Below, one piece after another: positions 35,741-47,700 of a DNA stretch of 64,000 nucleotides. The stretch covers positions 40,906,631-40,970,630 of the forward strand of contig CM023539.1 in NCBI GenBank assembly GCA_013350335.1, given 5' to 3'. The notes beneath the pieces were generated by a model. The model did no database searches. It had not been told where the DNA came from and was given only the letters and a program-made list of their open reading frames with translations. How positions within the stretch are numbered: position 1 is the first letter of the stretch; every line of letters starts with the position of its first letter. The translations under genes and the position numbers were made by a program. This DNA comes from Chimonanthus salicifolius (lineage: Eukaryota; Streptophyta; Magnoliopsida; Laurales; Calycanthaceae).

Positions 35741-38700
35741 GTAACCATCTCATATTTTATTCTTTCTTTCTTTTAATCTTCTTCTTCTTTTTTAAATCTC
35801 ATCAAATACGTTTCTCTCCGTACTTCTCCGTTCGTTCGCGTTCTGGCATCCAACCGGTGTCTGGATTTGGATTCCATGCGCATCTTGAAATTCATCTCTG
35901 CTTTTGGTTTTTCTTTTCTTCCTTTGGTTTCTTGAGATTTCGATTTGCATCTGATTTGGGTTTCTCTTCTCTTTTGGTTTACAATACTTGTGTTCTTGGG
36001 TTTTTGCATATTTGGTGGGTTGCGCTGGTATCATGCCAACTGTGGGAGTTTTGTGAAAGAAAATTGTTTTTTCCTCTTACTTTTTTTAGCAGTAACAAAA
36101 GGAATAAATTATATTAATGAAAAGAAATAGGCACATAAGATGTAACTTAAGGGTCTAAAAGACTTAAATCCAAAGGATGTCTAAAAAGAAAAGGATGAAA
36201 AACATTGAACCTCATATCAAACACTGTATGAAGAGGTCGGTGGATCTCTCCTGCCTAAAGGGCTCTCAGCGTAGAGCACGCCGGTAGTAATAGAGTCCAG
36301 CCCGTTCTTATCAAAGAAGTCGGCTACTCTATTTGTTGATCTTTGGACCAATATAAAAGATATCTCTCTATCCATGCGGAGCATCCTAATCTCCCTCATT
36401 ACTTTGATCATCTTCCAGGGAGGTCTATATAGCCTCTTTGCCCCCACTTATTGCATTTGTAGAGTACCCCTCGATGATAGTTTCCCCCGCCCAATGAAGA
36501 CCATATGGACAAGTCTTTTCGAATACTAATTAGTTCTGGCTCGATTGAATCCTTTCGACCGGTGGACAAACAAAACTATGGATGTTCTGCTATTGCAATC
36601 GTTGAGCACTCTGCCCATACCCGCCAGACTCGGTTTTCCCCTTGCTGCCCCGTAAACATTAAATTTGTGTGTCCGGTCGCGGGGAGTCCAAGTGGCATGG
36701 ACGCTGTGCTGGGATTGTGTGGCTTGATTCCACAAAGAGGGAAGCCCGTGATTTTCTCTCAGAAAATCATGGGGCACATGCATGAGTTCTATTGCAGGAA
36801 AGGGACCGACTATATGTTCGGCTGGATGTAAAAATTAGGAACTGCAAACAAGAGGAGACGGCAGGTTAATTTTGGACAGACATACGGTAATTGCTATGTA
36901 TGAAACCGATTGAATAGGATTGGAAGGTGGTAAACACGGCAACAAGAGACAGTAGATTTCTCTTATATATACAGGACATCCGAACTGTGAATGGGATAGA
37001 CAGAGTTTCTGTAACGAAGAGGACTCTCTCAGTCCAGGCAAGGAAGAGTGGCAGATTGCAGATGCAACCAGTAGACACACTGAACAAGGGAGGAAACCCT
37101 ACGTGACTGCCAATGTGAGGTCTGCCATACAGAGAGAAGGCAGTCGCTGAACAGAGGGGAAAAGTGACCGATCAGATCAGTGGTTTGACAGCAGATATAC
37201 AAACCGTGAGGAGGCCTGTCAGAAGGGAATACAGAGGTCTGTATGCAAGGTCATATCTGCGAGCAGCAGACTGTGAGAGATTCATACGGCGTGAGACGGA
37301 GGCAGCAAGCAGCATTGAGTGAATGGTGTCTTGCTGCCATTCAGAGAAGTCCCAAGTGCAGAGACCTCTCTGCTTTGGAAATCGACTGCGCGAGGAGGGA
37401 AGAGTGCTGTACACAGCTAGCAGAGCAGCTGGCAAATCAGATCATACAGTTCTTCAGAGAGCTGACTAGAAAACATGACAGAGGCGTGTGTACACTGCAT
37501 ACAGCAGAGGTCTGATTGCTGGGTCTTCTTAGCAGCGCTCGTGAGAAGCGGCTGGGGGCATGAAGGGAATCATCAAAAACCCTTTCTTTCTCTCTGCATA
37601 TTAACGTTGCCTCAGTGTCAAGAGAACGACAGCAAGAGGGCATTCATACTGGTATTGCAGGCTGCAAACATTGGAAGGACTTCGGGTAGTGGGATACACC
37701 ACTGACTAGAGTCACCGTTTGCAGCCAGCAGTCTTGAATTGATTTGTAGAAGCCGTCCTTATTGAGATAAAGGCTACAGGGACTTACTAGTATTATATTC
37801 TCTAATTTATCTTCTCTTAATAAAATTATTATCATGCTCCGTGGACGTAGGCTGAGTGGGCCGAACCACGTAAATTTCTTGTGTTTTATGGTGTGCTGTG
37901 ATTCCGTTTATTGGTGTGTTTATTTTGCTAATAAACCTAACACGTTGGGCTTCCTTGACCCTTTCCCTAGGCAACCCTCCCAAGAAGTGTAGAAGTGTAC
38001 AATTTTAAGGCTCTTGAAATTTGTCCCAAATAAAAGCCATGTGTAGAGTCTCCATTTTTGCTTTCTAAATAAGGTCGTTCACCTTTGGTCCTTTGTTCTC
38101 AAGAATCCTGGAATTTCTTTCCTTCCTCTTACTTTTCTTGTGGATTTTGTAATGTCAAAAGTGCACTTGATTTGATTTTTCTTTATCCAAGTGAAGGGAT
38201 TGGATTTGTTATGACTCCTTAATGACTTATTTGTAGGGCTGAAATCGGGCCCAACCCGACCCGAGTTACTAATATGGAACCCAATCCGACCCAATCTGAA
38301 CTTTTGACTCGGACGTTTTGACCCGACCCGACTCGACCTAAATTATAACTCGACTCAACCCGAAACCCGACCCGACCCTCATTTTGAACCTACTTTAGTC
38401 TACATTTTATCGGGTCGGGTCGGGTTAACTTAAAAAATCTCTCAACCCAACCCGACCCGAATTCACTGCGGGTTTCTGACTTCTCAACCCGCATGATTTT
38501 CAAGTTGGGTCATGCGGGTTCAGGCCAAAAACCGACTGGAGTTTCACCCCTACTTATTTGTTAGCCTCGAATTCCTAGGGCCTGTTTGGTATCAGTAATA
38601 TGGGAGCTGAACATTGGATTTTGGAGAATCTGAAAAATTCCTTTTAAAATTCAATGTTAGGTTTATCCTGATTTTTTTTTTTTGAAATGGTAATGGATAA

Positions 38701-41700
38701 TATATTAATAATAAAGAGGCACAAAAAGTGCACAATACAAAAAAGAAAAAACACAAGAGAAACAATGGAACAACCGAAGCCCAATACACCCAAAAGAGGC
38801 ACAAGTCCAGAAAACAAGACATTAAACTTAATAAAGACACTTTCCATGCTCTCAATATGTCCGAGATAGAGAAGTCCTGGAAATCAGGGTGGGAAGAAGC
38901 CTGGGCGGCGTATTTGGCAAAACCTCGTTGAAAGACTCCTTAAGGGCATTCGGTAGGATTCTTGGAGACGCGGTTGTTTTGTTCCCACCACAAGCTTTAA
39001 ATGGTGGTGAAAAAGGCTAATTGCCACATCAATGAGCACCTGGAAGAGATTCGAGGGATTCCCCAGGAGAATGACAAAAGAGCAATAGAAGTTGGCACGG
39101 TCCAGAGGATGCCAAACCAATGAAGAGAAGGTGCAATGGAGAAGAAGATGATCGACGGCTCCCGAGGCACCAAGGGCATCCACTAACCAATGTCCTGCCC
39201 CTCTTTTTTAGGTTGTCTTGAGTGAGGATTTGACCTAGGCTTGCAGTCTAGAAGAAACACATAGCTCGAGGGGGTTGGAAGGCCAAATTGGTGGGTTTAC
39301 TGCTGGCGTCGAAGAGCATTGGTTGCTCCAAACATAGAAGGACTTTACTAAAAAGGAGCCATAAGAGTCGGACCCTATACCAAAGAGTTGTCATCCTGAA
39401 GGCGTGTGCGAAGAGAGGAAAACAACTATAGGAGGCGAGTAAAATCATCCACTTTTGAGTCAGAGAAATTTCTGTGGAGGTGAATATCCCAAACCCATTG
39501 ACCCACAGAGAGATGGTAGAAATTTGAAAGAAAGCCTTCCTTCAGTGGAGATAGTAAGGCAGAAAAGAGAAGGAGACTGATCCACAAGGGTGGAGGAGCT
39601 GCCCAAGATATCTAACCAAAATTGAACACGATCCCCATGACCCACTTTGAATATGATTCCTTGCTTAAACCTTGCAACACAAGCACAAATAGCTCGCCAC
39701 ATACCGGAGGCTAGTTTATTGTGAATTGTGGTAGTGGAATTTTCAAATTCCAATAAAATTTGAATAATACTTTTCAATTTTTTTTTCGAATAATGGGATT
39801 ACAAGTTCTCTCAAAAGGGTGTTATTTCTAACATATTATAACTCCAAATCCTTGTATCCTTGGCATAACTTAAGAAAACAAACGGGAGATGTGTTTTTGT
39901 GGGTCCACTGGATGAGACCATATGAAGGGATGATGGTTATGATGCTTAAAAAAATCTTGTGATGGTTATAGGAGTTAAATCTCATCTTGACTCAATATAA
40001 AAAAAAAAAAAAACTGAGTATTACGGTCCTTAATCTAAAAGTACTCATTTTTTTTTTATCAATTATCCATTCTCACTATCAGATCAGATAGCGTAATACG
40101 TCAAATTGGTATAAAACTTGTTGTAGGTTAATCGAAAGGACTACCATTTAATTTAAATGATTAGTTTGCTTAGGAAAATTATGTCATGCATCAAATGTTC
40201 AAATATGTATTTGTTTACAAATATGCAAAACTGACCAAAAAAATGGTGTTATTGATGCGGAGCATTCATTGCAGATTTCATAATTAGTAGTTGCTTTCTA
40301 TAATTAGTAGTTGTACTTAATTTTCTTTGAGGTTGGTTTTAGTTAGTTTCTATTTTGTTTATTGCTATATTTAGTTAGTTTTATTTTAAGCAAGAGTTGC
40401 CTTTTTCTTTACTTGCTATTTTTTGTTTTAGTTAGTTTTATTTTAAGCAAGGGTAGTGTTGTAATTTTGCTTTATTTTATTTTAAGTAAGTGATTCTTTA
40501 TATAAGGCTTTGTAGCCCTTTGGGCAAAGACAGTTTTTACAATGAAATAAAATCAAGATTGAGAATTTCTTTGCAAATCCTCTGCCGTGATTATCTTGGA
40601 GCGAATCCGAGAGTTTGGCGTGAAGCTGTCTCCCTTCCAGGTACTTGATCCTCTTCTCTCTTCTCTTCTTCTTCTCCTCTCTCTTCCCTTTTTCTTCTCT
40701 TTTTGCTTTCCCTTACCCTGCTGCCACTGCTAGCTATAGCCTGTCCTTGATCTTTCGCCAGCCTCTCAGCCCAGATCTGCCTTCCTACACCATTCAGAGC
40801 TTTCACCCCTCCCTAATCTCCTTCCCTTGCTGCCGCCCCTCCCGAAACTCACATCTACACCTGCTGTTACCCCCAAACAGTTCTTCTACAGGTGCCGTTA
40901 GCCCCTTTTGGACATTCTACATTCATCAAGAACCCAGCCAGACCTCTTTCTTAGGCCTTTCCCCTGTCCCAGATATCCCATACAGTTTCAAATACCGCTG
41001 TCTCAAGCTGTTTTGACTTCCTTTTCATATTACACAGTTAAATTTACCCTTGTTTGGTGAGGAATCTGTGTTTGTGTGATCTGATAATCTCCTTGGTTTT
41101 GAGAGCCTTCTAATTTTGAGCTATGACATGGTTTGGATTGTCATTTTATTACTTACATTGAATCCTCTTAATTTTATTGATTATTTGTGGTAGACTTTAT
41201 TATTCTAATTGTTATTATTAATTTTAATTTTAATTTCAGCCTCATTTAGTTTCTTATTATTGCATAAATCGCATTTAGGCATTTAGGGTCACCTTTTGTC
41301 TTGTCCTGCGTCAGTTATATATATGGTTCTAAAATACACATAAACCATAATTAGAAACTCTAAAGAAATATGCAACACATTTATTTTTCATTTTTCTATT
41401 TTTAGTTGTTTTATAAATTTTAAACTAGGTTTGAGCTAGAACCAAGGTAGGCTTGACCCATTGAAACTACCCTTAGATGCCTTGTGACAATCTAATACAA
41501 GTTGAAATTTTTTAGACTGAGTTGTAATGAGTCATCAAATTTTCTTCCTTGGTTGTTGGAGATGATCAAATGAGGTTCTGGTGGTGATCTTGACTTGAGA
41601 TTGCCTATAGGTATCCAATGGTGTCAAATTGGTAGATCTAAGATGTAAATTTGCCAACGATATTTTTTTTTGCTAAAATATAATATTGTTAATCGATTGA

Positions 41701-44700
41701 ATTTATAATAGAATAGCCAATCTATCATAGAGCTACTTGAAACTTCAAGTCAAGAATGTGGCCCATGTGTAAATCATGTATTTTGAAATTTTTGTAATAA
41801 TTAGAATTTTCTAAGTCTACTGTTTAATTCCAGAGAAACCAAGAATTTGTCATAATTTAAAATTCTAAACTTTAAAAGATTTTTAAAATTCTAGAGAGGA
41901 ATTCTACCAGAAGGGCCTTAGTGGAATCAAAATTCTACAAACAATTCCAACTGAGGAATTCCAGGATTCTAACATGTCCAACAATCTATTTCGATGCATT
42001 AGGAGGAACTTGTACTTTCTTGTAAAATAACCACCAGTTTTTTTGGAAAGGAGTAAAATAATCACCTTTTAACCAAAATTGATTAAACTCATTTCCATTC
42101 TATTTTCTACTTTCTTTGATAGATTTGGCACTCACTAAGATTTCTCTTATGATAATAGACCTTTTGAAGCTCCCAAGAGAAGTCGGTCGCCTCCTTTGGA
42201 TTTTGTACAGCCTTAGTTTTTGACGCAGGACAAGACAAAAGGTGACCCTAAATGCCTAAATGCGATTTATGCAATAATAAGAAACTAAATGAGGCTGAAA
42301 TTAAAGTTAAAATTAATAGTAACAATTAGAATAATAAAATCTACCACAAATAATAAATAAAATTCAGAGGATTCAATGTAAGTAATAAAATCACAATCCA
42401 AACCATGTCATAGCTCAAAGTAGAAGGCTCTCAAAACCAAAAGGATTATCAAATCACACAAACACATAAAACCAACATCAAATAAAGATTAAATCTGATT
42501 TTAACAGCAGTGTGGCAGGTTAATGAGGTTAAGAAAAGGCCCAGTTTTGTGGGACAGCAGTAAGAGAGAGGGGAAAACAGGTTGAAAAGGCTAAGATGGG
42601 GACTGGAAGAACAGGACAGGTGTAAAGGAGGTTAAGAAAGGCTATGGGAAAACATGACAGCTGTAGTTTAGGGCTGTATGGAGGTTGGGACAGGTGGTAA
42701 AGGCTGTATGAGGCTTGAAAAGGGTCCAAAGATTTGAGGGCAGCTGTATGGTGGACTGTTATGGTTTGGATGAAGAGGTTTAAAACAGTGAAAGGGTTAA
42801 AGGAGGCTAAGATAAGGGGTTCAGCAGATCTGGGTGGAGTTAAAGGGTATACGATGAGTAGGAGAAGAGAAGAAGAGAGAGAAGAAGAAGAGGAAGAGGA
42901 AGAGGATCAAGTACCTGGAAGGGAAACAGCTTCACGCCAAACTCTCGGATTCGCTCCAAGATAATCACGGCAGAGGATTTGCAGAGAAATTCTCAATCTT
43001 GATTTTATTTCATTGTAAAAAAACTATCTTTGCCCAAAGGGCTACAAAGCCTTATATAAAGAATCACTTACTTAAAATAAAATAAAGCAAAATTACAACA
43101 CTACCCTTGCTTAAAATAAAACTAACTAAAACAAAAAATAGCAAGTAAAGAAAAAGACAACTCTTGCTTAAAATAAAACTAACTAAATATAGCAATAAAC
43201 AAAATAGAAACTAACTAAAACCAACTTCAAAGAAAATTAAGTAGAACAACTACTAATTATAGAAAGCAATTACTAATTATGGAATCTGCAATGAATGCTC
43301 CGCATCAGTTTTTCTTTTTCAATGTCTCCCCTTTCCCCTTTATTAGTGAGTGGGAGGAGGTTAGGCCTTGAAAATGCAAGTTTAACCATTCATAATGTAA
43401 TGGTGAAACAGTAGCAATCTTATTTTTGTCTGAATAACCTTCAGGGACCATGTATCGTGTATGTAACAAATTAAGTAACAAGGGCACTCTTTTCTTTTTA
43501 TTTTCCTTATATTAGATACTCCATTTTTTAATTTGATACTCCTGTTTGTTAGGTGCATGCAAACACATTTATTGGGGGAAGTGCCCAAATTTATCTATTG
43601 CAATTATATTTCAATAGTATTTGATATTTAATTTAGTATCCAATTTCTTATATATACATTAGTGGTAATTTTTTTTATTTCAAAGAGCAAAAGAAGTGCA
43701 CTACTCTAGAGCTAGGATTCAAAATGTCAACTGAAATAATGCCACTTGACTGACTTGAGAATGGTTCTTGGAAAGGGAAAGGGAGAAACCCTCCTATGAT
43801 AACTGGGGCCTTAAAGAAAAAGATGTACAGAGTTTGTTAAATACCCTTGGGATTTGATTGCCCGACATTGAATAGAGTTCAAGAACAAAACATTCAGCGG
43901 AGAGAGAAACGGTAGAGGGGAAATGGTTAGCAAGAGGATTTGAAAGGCACCAAACACCATCCCAAAACCTAAGTCGGTTTCCACAATTCACTTGAAATAG
44001 ACCTTTGCTTGAATCTGTCCACACAAGAGCTGATTACCCTCCACTTTCCAAAAACCCTTTCCAGAGTCGGATTGATGTGCCACCCAACTGTTGCCGTTAT
44101 TGTACTTGTCGATAAGTAAAGATTTCCAAGGAACTTTATCATCTGTTCTGATCCTCCACAACCATTTGGTAAGGACATAATTAAACTCTTTAATAGGCCA
44201 ATTCCCAAGATCCACAGGCTCAATGGGGAGGCATACTTGATGCCAACTAACTAGATGGTCCCTCTTCTTTTCTGTTCGATTGCCCCAAAGGATGATTTTC
44301 TCAAGGGAGGCTACGAACTTTTTGGGGCTCTTGAAAGCTGAGAGGTAGTAAACCAGCAAGGCTGAGAGAACTGACTTCAAAAGAATGATCCGACCACTAA
44401 AGGAAAGGTACCTGGCCCTCCACGAGGCAAGCTGCTTACTGAATTTATTTATGACATGCTCTCAAAGATAGAAACTTTGAGTCCCTATACAAAGGGGAAG
44501 ACCCAAATATGTGGATGGTAAAGAGGCTGATTGACAGATAGGAGGAGCCCTGCCAAAAAAGATAGCTCGTTGGCGTCAAGACGATACTGAAGACCTCACT
44601 CTTAGAATAGTTGTTGCACAGGGAAGAGGGTGGCTCTAACCACCTATCAAAGGGGAAGACCCAAATATGTGGATGGTAAAGAGGCTGATTGATAGATAGG

Positions 44701-47700
44701 AGGAGCCCTGCCAAAAAAGATAGCTTGTTGGCGTCAAGACGATACTGAAGACCTCACTCTTAGAATAGTTGATGCGCAGGGAAGAGGGTGACTCGAACCA
44801 CCTGAGTAAAGATTTTAAATTTCTGATTGATTCCTCTCTAGCTTCACAGATAGTGTCATCGACGAACTGAAGATGATGGAACTCAAGTGATGAGTGATCT
44901 ATCCTGAATCCACGGATAAGAGAAAAATTTATTGCCTTTGAAAGGAGAAGACTAATGGCATTGACAACCATGATAAACAGAAGAGGGGAAAGGGGATCTC
45001 CTTGGCGAAGGCCATGGGAGCTGCAGAAGAAATGTTTAGCTGATCCATTGATGAGAACTTTCTTTGTTCTTGTTGACTGTCTGTCTTCCATTTCTAATAT
45101 TTTAAGTTAATGACATCTTTACTTTTTTTGTTAATTTGTTTAATGCTTATTAATTTATTAACTAAAATCTATATAATAACAAATTATTTTTTATGAAAGG
45201 TAAATAGTATTAAATACTTGATATTATTTTATATCTGGACAAACGTGACTCTGATAATCATTGTGAGTGCAGTTATTTATTTCTCTGAATCACTAATATT
45301 CTATATTTCCCTGCTATTTCTTTTTATACTAATTTAGTAAATGCCTTGTCAGACCTTCTATATCACATCATTGGGGCATTCAGTCAAAGTCTCCAGTCAG
45401 CGGTTCTGGTGCCCAAGTTCAGAAAAGGCCCTTGCCAGTCGCACCTTATGTTGATCTGGACAATCTTGGAACGATATCTCCACCCAAATCTACCTATTTT
45501 CATGCCCAGAAAAGAACCAAGTCACCTCCTTCACCAACTCCTGCTAATGTTTATCCAGGGAACCTGCATAATGCTCAAGTTGATCCAGAAAGGTAACTCT
45601 GTCACAGAATCTGCTCTTCATGAAATGCTGTTAATTTCACCTTTTTTTAAATGGAATTAATCACGTTAATCAACTGGCTCCACCTTTCATACCCATCATC
45701 TATGCTACTACTTCACATGTGGAGTAACTCAAGAGTTAAGAGCATTAGTAGGTCCAAGTTCATGGTCCATGGCTAATTACGTGATCCGTTTTCTTGAAAA
45801 TTGTCATATACTTGGTTCCAAACCCATATTGGCATGTCAATAACTGTATTAAGCTGTGCCATCTCATTTCTAGGGGCTATTAAAATTTTAGACCCTGAAA
45901 AGAGTAGTGGTATGCATTCATTGAGCAGAGGTAAATGCCCTTATCCAATTCCTCCATTTCTTTTTAAATGACAATTCTTCAAATATACTTGCACTCACAT
46001 ATACGTAATTTGCAAGCATGCAGGTGTGACTGTTGGAGTCTAGCATGGGTATGATGTGTTGGAATTGGCAAACCCAGAAAAAGAAAGACACATGGATGTG
46101 GCACCATATTTAAATAAGTTTAGATACAAGTTTATTTTAAATGAAAATAAGGTGTGTAACAAACATTTGTAGAAAATAATGTCTAGTTTTACTCTCAACA
46201 ATTAATTATCTCCGCATATGGCCAATTTTTCACCATTCATTGACAACAAGGAACTTATTGATATTCCTATATTCGAAGGGGGTGGGGGTTGGGGATGGGG
46301 GCTCTTGCTCTAACCATCAATATCACCGTGTGATGTGTAGGCTTGGTAGATTTCTTTTGTCTTATCAATGGGTGGACTCTTTAAGGATATTAGACAGGTC
46401 ATATTGCTAAAAAATTGTCAGATCATCTCCATTTACTTCTCAATACCAACCTTATTGACTGAGGTCCTAAGCCTTCTAATTTTAATAATGCTTTGTTAGA
46501 AGTGCCATGTTTTGTTGATATAGTAGAATAGTAGTGGTGCAGTTTCCAAATCCATGGTTGGGTAGTTATTGTCTTTAGAAAAAATAACTTTTGAGACCAA
46601 AGTTGAAGGTTTGGGACAAGGATGTGTATGGGGCTCTTGACCAAGAAAAAGATCTATCATCTGATAATTGGTGATTGGGACTCCTCTAAGGAACAAAAGG
46701 ATCTACTTCCTGAGGAACATGAAGAAAGACAAACATTGAACTTTGGAACTTTAATAAAAGGGGAGGAACTAGATTGAGACAAAAGTCTTGGGCTCTATGC
46801 TCAAGAAAGTGATCTTAATAGTAATTTGTCTTTATAATATCATATATGAATTACATGTCATTTTAGGTTTCACTGCATACTCTTGAATTTTCATAAAGGT
46901 ATTCATCTAGCATTTAGATTTAGGGTTTTCAATATTTTGTCTTGGCTTGCATTGTTATGCCATGTGTGCCATATCTTTTTCCTTTGTAAGCTAGATGAAT
47001 CTATCACATAAATGGTTGCTTGCTTTGTCTTCACAGACTCTAATTTTGATCTTTGAGGATTAAATCTTAATAAACTAGGCTTTATGCTGTATATGTTTTC
47101 ATTCATCTCTTTAGTATTTTTAAACCTCAATTTGCAAGTAAAAATTCTCACACATTTCTATATAAGCTACAAATCCAGATTGTTACATCTTCTTTTGGAT
47201 TAGTCTTAGATTGTATAATGTGTGCAATTCCATATTAAAGATCATTTTAGTTTCTCCCCTTTAGGTTACAGTTTACTTGTTTATGAAGCATACTTTTTCT
47301 CTTATATTTCGTAGATTGGATACTCACAGAGACTTGCTTCTTGGTAATGACAGTTCTAAAGATCCACCAAAGATGCATTCACCTCTGCCAGTTGAAAATA
47401 ACCATTTTGCTGATGGCCTGAAGTATGTTCCAATGCACACATTTGGTTGCTATTTTTATCTACATTTTCTCCTTTTACTTTAAACTTCAATTTCAAATGC
47501 TAATCTTTTCATTGCAACTGGTTGAACCTTTGCATGGTTAGCTAATGAAAGGGTAGCACTGTAGTATGAAAATTTTAACTTTTGGCCATATTTGCAATTT
47601 TCCACAATAACAAAGATTGTGTCTTCTTCTTCTGCATCTTTTTCATCCTTCCTTTAAAATGGATGAAGTGCATGTGATTGATGTGGTCCTGCATTAAAAA

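Noticed and set aside
35356..36117. 253-codon plus-strand frame overlapping SAC3B exon 1
   Set aside because: It runs through the leader, exon 1 in a wrong frame and intron 1, becomes a Phe/Ser-rich intron translation, and has no family resemblance. The MAFQGFDS frame with a proper donor explains the coding signal better.
36840..37942. Several 60-90-codon frames in the Copia-like LTR
   Set aside because: They switch frames repeatedly, overlap on both strands, and show no domain.
40645..41016. 123-codon Ser/Pro-rich frame inside the solo LTR
   Set aside because: It lies in the pyrimidine-rich part of the LTR. The inverse copy at 42.2-43.3 kb does not preserve the frame.
45346..45660. 104-codon frame over SAC3B exon 2
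   Set aside because: Wrong frame. The SAC3B frame gives Pro/Ser-rich sequence, matches the phases of both neighbouring exons and ends at a good donor.
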